From Kingdonia uniflora (Eukaryota; Streptophyta; Magnoliopsida; Ranunculales; Circaeasteraceae), in the NCBI GenBank assembly GCA_014058105.1, contig JACGCM010000510.1, positions 1,240,001 through 1,304,000 of the forward strand: a DNA stretch of 64,000 nucleotides, read 5' to 3'. This document shows, piece after piece, positions 54,085 to 64,000 of this stretch; positions within the stretch are counted from its first letter, which is position 1; every line of letters starts with the position of its first letter. The position numbers were made by a program, and so were the translations under genes. The notes beneath the pieces were generated by a model, which did no database searches, was not told the DNA's origin, and saw nothing but the letters and a program-made list of their open reading frames with translations.

Positions 54085-57000
54085 CTAAGTTACATATACA
54101 ACCTCTACAATGGATTCTTTTTTTGCTGTTGGAAGGTCAGCTACGCTTTCCTCTGCAACAGGAGGTCGATCATCCATAAATTTTCAAGCTCGAGCATTCA
54201 CAATAATCCTGCCCTGCTCTATCAATTCAGCAGATCGCGGGCCTAAATCTATTTCCATGGATTGTAAACAATTTCCTTGATCTATATCTGCTCTGTAAAT
54301 ATATCCCCTATCTGATAAACTATTGAACAAGGTATCTCCTTCTGACTCAAGCCTTTTTACCTCCTCCACAAAATAGGCGATCGCCACCCTCAACAAGTTA
54401 GAGTATGATGCATGAGGTATAACTGCCTTAAAAAAGTTTGTTCTCTCTCGATGAAGGTGATCTTCCAACCTCGTATACCATTCTTTTAGCCATACCATTT
54501 CATTAACTACTCGAGCAAAGAATTGAATGTTCTTTTCTAATTTCTTGTCAGCTTTAACTGATTCAGCCTAATTAATCACTTTCAAATCTGCCACTTGAGC
54601 ACGAAGTGCCTTAATCTCCCTGTCAAATCTTCGCCAGTCAGACATTTCTTTAACAGTTCATCTTTTTTCAGAATCAAAATCTCCTTCCCTCTGACAGCCC
54701 CTTCTAACCCTTGTTCCCAGGTAAGAATAGTATTTAACTTAATTTGGCACTCCCTTAACAGCTCAACTCCTTGAATTCGAGCTACATCCCCCTACAGTTC
54801 TCTTATTCGAGCTAACAAACTGACTACATCCCCTTGAACAAGGGAAACCTTGGAATCATTTTTATTCTTCCTCGAGCGCTTTCCAGCCTCGGCATTCCTG
54901 GCATGCAAATTGGCATGCACCAATTCGTTCTTTAATTGTGCCATCCTCTCATTCAACACATCTTACTTCCGTTAAACTGTCAGAAACTCGTCGATTAAGA
55001 CTGTTAGACTTTTTGGGATTGGCTGTTATCACGTTTCTTCCTGCTAATGCCAAGTTCTTTCAGCACAGCCTCGAGCTTTGTCCCTTCCTGAGAAACTGTA
55101 TCCAAAAATGACTCTTTCCTCATCACCTGAGATTTAGGACCTATCATTCACAATGAATTATCATCAGCAGAGCATCATACAATTTTAACATATCAATCTC
55201 ATACATTATACATTATTATACTTACTTTATTTTACAGTTCTAAGCAGAAGTTCCATGGCTTCTTTGTCATCTCTCTAAAAGCAATCACCCTTCACCCATA
55301 TCGCATTATCATTCCAAGGCCGACCTGCTAAGTTCATATCAAAGAAACGAGGCCGATTCGAGCTCACAAAGAAATATGCCCCTCCACTTGCAAAATAGTT
55401 TTTTACCCCATAAAATTGCAAAAACATCCTCAGAGGATATCCTCCACATTTTCCCATCCCCTTCCCACCATTTATTCAAAAAATTACAAACACTTATCAC
55501 CCCACCACATGTTCTTGCTCAACTGAACAGGACATGCCTCGATAATGTTCATGATCCTCTTTGCCAGATTGCCAAGAGAAAGACTCAGCCCGTACTCTAA
55601 CTGAGATAGGTAACACAAGAAACCCTCCAAAAGTTTACTCTGAACACTCCCATCGAAGTGCTCCAAAGAGATCAATTCATTTATACCCCTATCTTGTTTC
55701 TCCTTCTCCAAGTCAGCCAACAAATAAAAATATTCCTCCCACGTTGCTACAGTACAACCCATAAATTGTCGGCCGACATGTTCTATACAATTATCCCATC
55801 TACCTCCTACAGAAGCCCTTGCTTTGTAAAACTCTTTGAACACATCAGAACGGGGAGGATAGGCTACCAACCTTCTAGGGAAATTTGGAAATTGATATCA
55901 GACATTTCAATTTTAGACTCTACCGATCGACCAGAGGTCGACGTTTTATTAATAGGTGAACTCTCCATATCAACTACAAATCTACAGACGAGGGTTTGAT
56001 CCTACACAAACACTCCTCAAGATCGACCTACATATAGGTCTAGGTATCTATCATTATCTTTTACACTTACATCATTCGTATACAATTAAGTTTCATATAT
56101 CATATATCAAGCAGGTTTTCATAGATTACTATAAATAGTAATTTTTAGATTTGCCTAAAAATATAATATGATCATCAAAAATACATATATACATCATAAA
56201 TCCTCGATTAACCATTTATGTCTGAATGTGAGTCTGAGGCAGCGCCAAATCTTTCCCTCACAATGCTGTTGTATAACCACCTTCGAGACTAAGTCTCGAC
56301 AACTTTTTCTTCCTTCTTCTTTCACTACTCTTCAAGTTTTTAGATGTTGGGAAATGTTTGAATGACAAAGATGAAGCCGTATTTATATTTACCTTTTCTA
56401 ACTGCTGGCAGTTAATGAGCCTCTCACGATCCGTCCTCGGTTTTGGAACCAAAGCATCCCTTCCATTATCAATGTCAGACGTCTTACACCTTTTCGATAA
56501 AAATACTTTCCCATCATTACCCTATGCCTAATATTTTTATCTATTTTTATCTCTCTTTTCCAAATCTCTCTCTAACCTCACCATACTCATGATAACTCAC
56601 ACTTGCACGCAATCAGGTTTTAATAGATTTTATACAAGGGGCAAAATTAGAAGTACCCTGCTCTCTCTATTTTTTTTCTTCTTCTTCTTATAGAAGTGCT
56701 GACATCATTTCCAAAGTTCTCGAAATTTCAAAACTTTTCAAATTCATTATTTTCACAACGGTCACAAATAGCATTTGCAACGATAGAGGATCGATTCAAC
56801 TTTATTCTCATCTTATTTCTTTACCAATTATTCAAACTCGCCTAATTACATATATTCATATCATCCCTATTAACATTCACTTTACCCAGCTCACATATAA
56901 TTACACCTAAAACATCCCTGATGCCCAGGGAAGCCACATGTGATCAGATATCCTCCAGCAATCCTCACTTCTTCTAATTTGATCTCCACAATAGCAAGAG

Positions 57001-57245
57001 ATCTCACTGCATCATTTTGAGCTGTAGGATCTACCACAATTTCTCAGAATATTTCTTCATAAAAACGACGCTCATACTCGCATTCTCTCCCAATCCTATC
57101 TAAACCTTCAACCTCAACCTCCCTCACAGGTAGTTCAACATTATAATCCAAAATTCCAAAAATTTGTTCCCGTACTTTAACTATCTTTATCGCTAACCGC
57201 CCCTCGGTAGCATAGGAAATACTATCAGATTGAGTTCACTCCATT
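54085..57245 (-). pseudogene. Antisense accessory gene of G2 (copy 2)
   Basis: Minus strand from 57245. Exon 2 (57245-56930) is the best copy of the unknown domain (RLAIKIVKVREQIFGILDYN, EVEGLDRIGRECEYERRFYE, LEEVRIAGGYLITCGFPGHQ). Exon 3 is 56483-56205 (VPKPRTDRERLINCQQLEK). Exon 4 is 55980-55230, with the open stretch 55870-55484 (YPPRSDVFKEFYKARASVGG, LSLSLGNLAKRIMN) and a shifted frame 55457-55275 (LQFYGVKNYFASGGAYFFV, RPWNDNAIWVKGD). A partial exon 5 (55150-55000) is joined by a deletion to the last coil (54975-54085, AYFVEEVKRLESEGD). Exon 6, exon 7 and the first half of the last exon are missing. Promoter and exon 1 are cut off by G3. Confidence 0.62.
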
Positions 57246-57568
57246 CTTGTCCTCCTCCACCTATTTAAAACCCATTCCTACCTTACTTATATATTTTTGT
57301 TGCCAATTTCCCACAAGTCATAATAGTATCCTCTTATCTCGTAATAGAAGCTCTAGTATTTTAAGAAAAGTTATTTAAACATATATCTCCCTATCAACCT
57401 CAGTCATTTCATCCTATTCCAAATCAAACTTATTTTGGCCAAATCTAGTATTCCAGAATGACCTCTCTGAGCTCGATCTGTCATTCTAAAATTTCTACAA
57501 TTTTTCTCCCCCAAATTTCAATCCCCCAGGTCGAGCATCATATTTGACACATATTTTTACATTACAAA

Positions 57569-58200
57569 TATAATGGCCAAATCCCGTCAGCTCAAAATGG
57601 CTCAGAATTTGCTATCACACCAATGAACCTACAATAATATTCTAATGATAAATAAGAAATGGCACAGGTGATTTTAGCATGGAAAACCTCTGAATAGGTA
57701 AAAAAAAGCCACGACCTCAAGTAGAAGATTTTTGCAAACATATATTTATTGCTTAAGGCGAATATCTTATTACAAGTGATCTTTTGATATAGAATATCTT
57801 GAGCCTTGTAATTAAGAAGTTTGAATGTTGCTAAGAATCAAAAATAAGTAGTTTGTTGATGATTTCTTGTGTAATTTTTTTAGTCCCTGTCTCATCTGGA
57901 ACTTTTTCTTTATATAGGCCTTCTCTACAGATCTTTATCATGCTGGAGCACGTTTTCTGAACAATGTGGCTAGTGGCGGTTGACTAAGTAACTAACGAGT
58001 TCGTGAGGGACAGGTGTCTTTGACTGGATAATTGGATAAGGCTTTTCAGTTTAAGTTTGACCCACGTTCTTAACCAGTTTGTGAGATAGGTTAGAATATT
58101 GACTAGGGAAGATATGTTAAAAATTCATGAGTCTGAGATGGAAGTGATTCAAACTGGTGACAGCTCAACTTTAGGTGAGATCAAGGGATAGGTCCCTACA
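57569..58200 (-). repeat. 3' LTR of G3
   Basis: 632 bp, TATAATGGCC ... GGTCCCTACA, matching G1's LTRs. The outer end directly joins G2 interior sequence (ACATTACAAA). Confidence 0.87.
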
Positions 58201-58462
58201 ATCGCCCCCTCGCAACAGAAGTCACGAGTTGCTTTGATTGAGAAATGATCAATCTGTAATTGGTATTAGGTTAATGTTCTTGATAATTAAAATAGAGTAA
58301 TGATGGCTTTGACTGTGTGGAAGTTACGCGGGTTATGGAGAAATGACGTATATTTAATGAGGATGTGGATGCTGATGTATGTAACGGTTACAATTTTGAA
58401 AAGTTGTGCTTGTAATGAATGATGATGCTTGGTAAAACGTACTTATACAATAAATAGAGGGT

Positions 58463-58473
58463 TATATAAATAG
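58463..58473 (+). promoter_or_regulatory. TATA box of the G3 antisense gene
   Basis: TATATAAATAG, 82 bp before ATG 58545, identical to G1's box at 16804 with the same flanks. Confidence 0.6.
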
Positions 58474-60952
58474 TACTTGTATAGAATCCTTAAAGTAGAG
58501 TACGCTTATTATCTGTAAAAATCTTCAAAATATATATTAAAAAAATGGTGAAGACTCCGAGTGTGGTCCTTGAAGAGAGGATTGAGTCTGAAATGCAGAG
58601 TTTAAAGTTAAAATACTTTGGTGACAAATCCTTGGAGATGTCTATACCCGCTTCTGTTCCTCTGACTTATCAAGGCATGCCGAAAGACAAAGCGGTTAAA
58701 GCTAAGGAGGAATTCTACTGTAAGTGGAGGTTTCATGTCGTCGTCTTGACAAGCGAGGAACATTGGGCTTGTCTCCATACTGTGGGGCAGTTATGTTAAT
58801 TTCTTCTATCACCATAGATTCTAAGGTTATGCCCTCTTCATCTCTACCAACTCTTCAGAGGTGGTGGTTTCAGAGAAGAAGGTGATGGTAGTAGAGGAGG
58901 AAGACAACCAGTGGAAGTCTGCTTCTATTTTTTCATCACGTTTTGGCGCTCATAAGACCTTTAATTTGTAAAGTTGGCGCCAGCACTGAGTCTACTGCTT
59001 GCATAGTTTCCATTTGAAGTTCAACTAGACTTCGACCAAATTATGTGAGAGAAGTTTTGTATTGGTTCCAAATTCTGCTTTGCATCAAGGTAAAAGATCA
59101 CTGAAGCAGGAAGAATTGGAGGAGTTGATGTGCCTGAGTACCCGAATGACCTGTTACTTTTAAAAGGAGTGAAATACTTGTTATCTGTAAAGTACCTGGA
59201 GTTGGGTGCTGGACAGAATAGTTCTCTGTAATATACCTAAGATTGAATACTGAAAAACTTGTTATCTATAAAATCACGTGTAATGTTATCGACATGAATA
59301 AAAATTTGTCATTCAATTACCTGTTATTAAAACTGAGATATATATGTGCAAATATTTATGTGGTAATGTAAGTATGATATGTCTGTGTGCTGAAAATGTT
59401 GGAGATAAAAATATAGGAAATCTGTAATTCAAAAATTTGAGCTAATAGAGGTCGATTGAGGGATAAATCTTTAAAAAATAAGATCGATTAAAAAATAATG
59501 TAACGTATGAGCTCGAGGGAAGGGATAAGTTCAAATAGTCTACCTTAAGATTTTTTGGGTTTCTGTTACGAGATAAAAGGTTAAAATCTTGTTTTGAGGA
59601 GAATGTGTTGTGTAAATGTATAAATAAGGGTAGAATTTATTTTTTGAATAGGGAGAAGGGATTGTGATGGTGCGGACTCGATCTCGAAGAATTTTTCATA
59701 CTGCTGAAGGACGATTGGCCATAAAGAACGTTGAAGTGCGGGAGAGGATTTTAGGATTGTTTGGTTATGATGTTGAGTTACAGTGAGGGAATGTCAACTC
59801 AAAGGACTGGATGTAAGAGGTAGGAAACTTGAGTATGCCTGGTATTTCTATGAGATATAATTTCGTGAATTGGTGTGGGATCCTACAGATTGAGAAGAGG
59901 TGGTTAAACTGATTGTTGAGGTGGAGATCAAATTAGAAGATGGGATGATCGATGGATGAGATCTGATCAGATGTAGTCGTTCAGGTCATCAAGGCTATTT
60001 TAGATATAATTATATATAAATTATTATCATAAATAAATACATGTGTTGTTGATTTTAACAAAAAAAAATGAAAGTCAATTTGATCCTCTATAATTACAAA
60101 TGTCGTTTGAGACTGTTTTGTAAAACAAATTTTGAATAAGTTTAAAAAATTTGTTAGCTTTGAAAATGACGTCACTAGTACTATAAGTATAAGGAACAAG
60201 AACCAAAAAAATGCAGAAGCTTCCAGTTTTGTTTTTTATGTAAAACTACTAAAATCTGATATCGTGGAGTATAAGTCATCATGGATGTAGGAAAGTCAGA
60301 TAAAAATATGAAAACATGAGATAAAAATAGATTAAATTATAAGGGCAGGGGTAATGATGGAAAGACAGTTTTATTGAAAAAGTACAAGACGCTTAAAATG
60401 GATAGTGGAAAGGACGCCTCAGCTCCAAAACTGAGGACGAGCAGTACGAGGCGCAATAACTGCCAGCCGTTAGACAGAGAAAGAATAAATAGTACTTTAT
60501 CTTCATCATTCAAATGTTTTTCAACTTTTAAAAATTTGGAGAGCACAGAGAGAGAAGCGCGAAAAAATCGCAGAAGCTTTGGTAAAGATTTATTTGAGGG
60601 CGATCAACATTCGAAGAGAGTTGCAGATACAAAATCACGTAGGTTGCTATACAACAGCATTATGAGTGAAGGACTTGGCGTTATTGCAGATTCTCATTTT
60701 GATACTGAAGGTTAGTAGAGACGTGTATTTTTATTTTTTTTGCAAATCGTAATCTGTTTAAGCAAATCCTAATAAAATCACTATTTATAACAATCTATGA
60801 TATTTGATATATAGACAAAATATTTAAAAAATACGTTGGATATGAATGATCGATGTGTATGAAATAATGATAGATACCTGAACCTGTATGTAGGTCAAAC
60901 ATAAGAGGTTTTTATGTAGGATCAAACTTTATCTATAAAATTCTAGTTGAAA

Positions 60953-61690
60953 TGGATAGTTCGCCTATTAACAGGGATTCGACCTCCGGTCGTACGATAG
61001 AGTCTGATAGTGAGGTTGATAGGATTGGAGCAATTTCCAAGTTTTCTTGGTAAATTGGTGGCCTATCCCCCAAGATCAAATGTATTCAAAGAATTTTGTA
61101 AAGCCAGGGCTTTCATAGGAGGGAAATGGGGTAACTATGTAGAATATACTGGCAGGATGTTTAGGGGGTGTACTGCAGCGACAGTGAAAGAGTATTTTTA
61201 TTTGCTGGCCAACTTGGAGGAGGAAAAATGGGATAGGGGTAAAGATGAATCGACCTCGTTAGAATATTTTGATGGGAGTGTTCCGAATGACCTTTCAGAG
61301 GGTTTCTTGTACTTTCTGTCTTAATTAGAGTATGAGTTAAGTCTTCCCCTTACCAATTTGGCGAAGGAGATTATGAATACGATTGGGCTATGTCCTATTC
61401 AATTGAACGGGAACATGTGGGAAGTAATAACTTTTTGCGACTATCTGAACGAAAAATGGGAAATGAGGGAAAAGTGAGGAGGATATCTCCTGAAGACGTA
61501 TTGATGTTTTAAGGAGTGAAGAATTATCAAGTGGTGGGGTATATTTTTCTGTGAGTGCAACTCGGCGTTGCTTCTTCGATCTTAATTCAGCAGGTCGCGC
61601 CTAGAATGACAACGTAATATGGGTGAAGGGTAATTGTCTCCAAAGAGATGATGAAAAACCTTTGGATCTTCTGTTTAGAACAGTAAAACT
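60953..61690 (+). pseudogene. Antisense gene exon 4 (copy 3), Transposase_28-like domain
   Basis: Opens MDSSPINRDSTSGRTIESDS, then a one-base shift near 61055. The core frame 61010-61324 has GCTAATVKEYFYLLANLEEE and SLEYFDGSVPNDLSEGFLYF, a stop, then LEYELSLPLTNLAKEIMN and CPIQLNGNMWEVI. The later aromatic block is frameshifted. It aligns position by position with copies 1 and 2, so the domain was a unit before these elements diverged. Confidence 0.6.
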
Positions 61691-62359
61691 AAGTAAGTAT
61701 AATAATACATAGAGTACAATAATTATATGTATGAACTGATGATCTTTTGTCGATAATAACAAATGTTGTACATGGTAGCCCCGAAGTCCCGAGTGGAGAG
61801 GAAAGATTCATTGTTGGATGAAGTTGTAGAAGAAGAGGTTGAGCTCGAGTTTGTGTTGGAAGGACTTGGCCTTAGCAGAAAGAAGAGGGTTGGGAGCAAG
61901 TCAAAAAAGGTTCAAAATCTCAATTGGCCAGGCTGATGACGGGTGTTGATGATGGGAAAAAGAGGGGAACTGGTAGAGAAGGTCAAACCAATGTGGCCAA
62001 GACCCCTAGAATAGACAGTTTGGTTCAGTTGGAGTGCATTACGCCAAGCAAATTAGCTCAAACATTTCCGAATAAACAGATGTTAAAGCGTTCATCGGCC
62101 TCTAGTACCACTGGAAGTGGTAAGATCGACTAAAAATAAAAAAGGAGAAGGATTGAACCTTCGGGGAGGTCGGGGGAAAAGGTCGCTGAAGAGCGACCTG
62201 CCGCTGAGGATGATCTCAAAGCAGTGGAGGAAAGGGCCAAGCTAACGGCTCTTCATGGAGAGGAGGATATGAGCAGGATGGTATGTATTTATATTTGATC
62301 ATGTAAAATATTTATTTATTGCGCTTTGAACACACCCTGAGGTCGATTTGTTTGTGCAG

Positions 62360-62788
62360 GTTACTCGTTTAGTGAAGGGGATTAGGCTCGGAGTGGAAAA
62401 AGAAAAATCCGAGCTGATGAAGGTGAAGGTCGAGCTGGAAAAGAAGGTAGTTCGAGCGAAGGCTAATGTTCTCAAGGAAGCAAAGAAGCAAGAGGCCGTG
62501 AAGGCTTCTCATACAGTGGTGATTGGCCATCTACAAGCAGTGGCGAGGGTAAATCTGGAGGAGGTGGAGGCAAAGTGTGAATGGTTGGGGCGCCACTTGA
62601 TGTTGAAGGGATATTCTAAGGAGGAGGTGGATGCAATTAAGGCAGACACCTATGTCGAGGAGGGTAATGATGAAGAAGTGGAAGAAGTGGCGGTGGAAGT
62701 TGTTGATGGGCTATACGATGTCTCCTGCCAGACGGTACTAGACAATCATGGGGGCGACGCCGAACTCCTAGAGGGAGAGAATGAGAAG
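62360..62788 (+). pseudogene. Antisense gene exon 6 (copy 3), open coiled-coil exon
   Basis: Open across its whole length, between the acceptor TTTGTGCAG (ends 62359) and donor AAG|GTAGGG. Starts VTRLVKGIRLGVEKEKSELM, continues in heptads, then GYSKEEVDAIKADTYVEE and a Glu-rich tail. Same phase and borders as exon 6 of copy 1 (20866-21294), which has one stop. Confidence 0.6.
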
Positions 62789-64000
62789 GTAGGGTAGAGA
62801 AATGATTTGTATGAGTATTTTGAAGTGTCTTATAAATTGCTAGACTTGTGTATATTAAATAGGTTTTTGTAGGCTGAACCCTTTTTTGTGACCCTCTTAT
62901 AGGCACTTAGAGAAATGAGTCTCAGAATAAAAGATTAAGAGACTGAGCTTATCAGGGAAAGAGAGATCTTCACAGCCTTGCTTTCTTCGCTAGCGGAGCT
63001 GCAGGTTAGATCGGAATTGGTCTTATGAGTTGTATGCTATATCAACATAAAGCTACCAAATAACATAAAGTGTAGAGGTTGATCAAAAATTTGCCATCAG
63101 TTTTAGAAAAATAACACTAATATAGTGCATAGAAAAATTCAAAGTATTTAGATAAAGTGGGATATCGAAAACTTGTACCTTAGACTTCGAAATGTATGTC
63201 ATGGAGCACCTATCTGTAAATTTTATTTTGACCTTTAAGTGTAAAAGTAGTTGCACATAGTAGATGTTAGAAATTTGATATCTTTTTAGAAATGAGATAT
63301 TCATCATGTTGATGGGTACTCTAAATAGAGTTGTATATAATGCATTTATTATTGTGCAGGTCAAATTGGCTTCAGTTCACTCGTGCAAAGATGAGGCACT
63401 CCAATGTAACCGAGAATTTGTTGAGGAGTTGGATAGGGTGAGGGAGGCGAATGAAAACAAAGAAGATCAGCATGTAAAGGTGCATTTTAAATTTATTGAG
63501 GCAACCCAAACTGTTGTTGACTTCAATCGCAAGGTCGAGGAGAAAGACGCCAATATTGAGAAGGGGATAAAAGAGCTTGTAGAGGTAAAAGAACATGCCA
63601 CAAAGCTTTAAAGTTGGGTTAACACGCTGATGGTTAAGGGTAGGCAAGCTAAAATGGCTCAATACCGTATTCAGGCGCTAGAAAGATCGGAGGGACAATC
63701 TCGAGCTGATCTTCAAAATTGTAAAAACGAGCTGGAGCGACTGAAATAGAAAATGAGTAAAAAAGATAACGAGTTGAAGGTAGCTCAAGAACATCTATCA
63801 GTCTCAGAAGCTGCAGCTGAACACTTGCATATAGCCCTACCTGCCAAGGATATGGAGTTTTAGGGGATACAACAAAGATGTGATGAGTTAAATAAGAGGG
63901 TGGCATGATTGAAGATCGAATTGGCGCAAGCCAACATGCGTGTCAAGAAAGTTGAGGCTAGAGAGCGCTCGAGGGGGGTAAAAATGATGTTAAAGTTCTT

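Larger units (their letters stand above)
40491..57568 (+). mobile_element. G2: second Tat element, split by a LARD-like element and truncated by G3
   Basis: Same family as G1 in the opposite orientation: 5' LTR 40491-41116, primer site, gag, protease, RT, RNase H, second RNase H (interrupted 45318-52077), integrase to 53579, two tandem units, and the antisense gene on the minus strand to about 57245. Its sequence continues to match G1's (17820-17900) up to 57568, where G3's LTR begins. The promoter, exon 1 of the antisense gene and the 3' LTR would lie beyond G3, outside the window. Confidence 0.87.
57569..64000 (-). mobile_element. G3: third Tat element (3' portion, runs off the window)
   Basis: 3' LTR 57569-58200 followed by the antisense gene on the plus strand, exactly as in G1. 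gag-pol would lie to the right of the window. It sits at the break point of G2, so it most likely inserted into G2; the second target-site copy is outside the window. Confidence 0.82.
58545..64000 (+). pseudogene. Antisense accessory gene of G3 (copy 3, incomplete at edge)
   Basis: The best-preserved copy. Exon 1 (from ATG 58545, MVKTPSVVLEERIESEMQSL) is open to 58799. Exon 2 (59660-59990) is degraded. Exon 3 is 60398-60710 (MDSGKDASAPKLRTSSTRRN). Exon 4 is 60953-61690, with the Transposase_28-like core open at 61010-61324 (YPPRSNVFKEFCKARAFIGG) after one frameshift, then a stop. Exon 5 is 61775-62280, exon 6 62360-62788 and exon 7 62903-63004. The last exon starts 63360. Borders are GT-AG: 62281-62359, 62789-62902 and 63005-63359 (ATTGTGCAG). 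Exon 6 (SELMKVKVELEKKV, HLMLKGYSKEEVDAIKAD) and the first part of the last exon are open; stops follow at 63609 and 63748. Confidence 0.65.

Noticed and set aside
57569..58200. This LTR as the 3' LTR of G2
   Set aside because: Its orientation is opposite to G2's 5' LTR, and it is followed by the antisense gene exactly as G1's 3' LTR is, so it belongs to G3.

Overview
The window is repeat-rich plant nuclear DNA, almost certainly from a flowering plant with a large genome. I see no host gene, no rRNA or tRNA gene and no CRISPR array. At least about 61 of the 64 kb belongs to decayed LTR retrotransposons nested inside one another. The evidence is plant-type primer-binding sites, plant-only lineages (Tork, Sirevirus, Tat, an element with an Athila-type primer site) and GT-AG introns in an accessory gene.

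Layout. (1) Element A is a minus-strand Ty1/copia element of the Tork type. It runs from the left window edge to 38389 and has been split three times: by a Sirevirus (787-14662, TSD GTTCT), by a Ty3/gypsy Tat element called G1 (15930-30750), and by element B (32921-37454, TSD TTGYG), a second copy of A's own family in the opposite orientation. (2) The Sirevirus carries gag, protease, integrase, RT and RNase H plus an env-like extra ORF (1941-3130). Its gag is split by a 2,999-bp solo LTR (10416-13414, TSD TACAT). (3) 38390-40490 is unassigned DNA with two copies of a three-unit repeat. (4) G2 (40491-57568, plus strand) is a second Tat element, split inside its second RNase H by a 6.76-kb LARD-like element (45318-52077, TSD about CAAGA). 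(5) G3 (57569 to the right edge, minus strand) is a third Tat copy whose LTR abuts truncated G2.

The most interesting content is in the Tat family. Each copy has, between integrase and 3' LTR, a long gene on the strand opposite gag-pol. Two copies show the same TATA box about 80 bp before the first ATG, and the reading frames continue across GT-AG introns. The predicted protein resembles the 'putative gypsy type transposon' family (Transposase_28-like) in the middle and becomes a long coiled coil. It ends head-on against integrase across a 160-bp tandem array (6 units in G1, about 2 in G2). This matches the known Grande gene-23 type of antisense accessory gene; the multi-exon structure and an unrecognised conserved exon are the parts worth following up.

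How the parts work together: in life each element used LTR promoter, primer site, Gag, protease, RT-RNase H and integrase for copy-and-paste transposition. Every gag-pol here is now broken by stops, frameshifts or catalytic changes (Sirevirus RT YVDY, G1 RT YIGD, G1 integrase E to K, zinc-knuckle losses). Removing each insert with one target-site copy makes the interrupted host reading frame continuous in four cases, which is the strongest evidence for the nesting order. Domain calls were made by eye from translations; no database search was possible.
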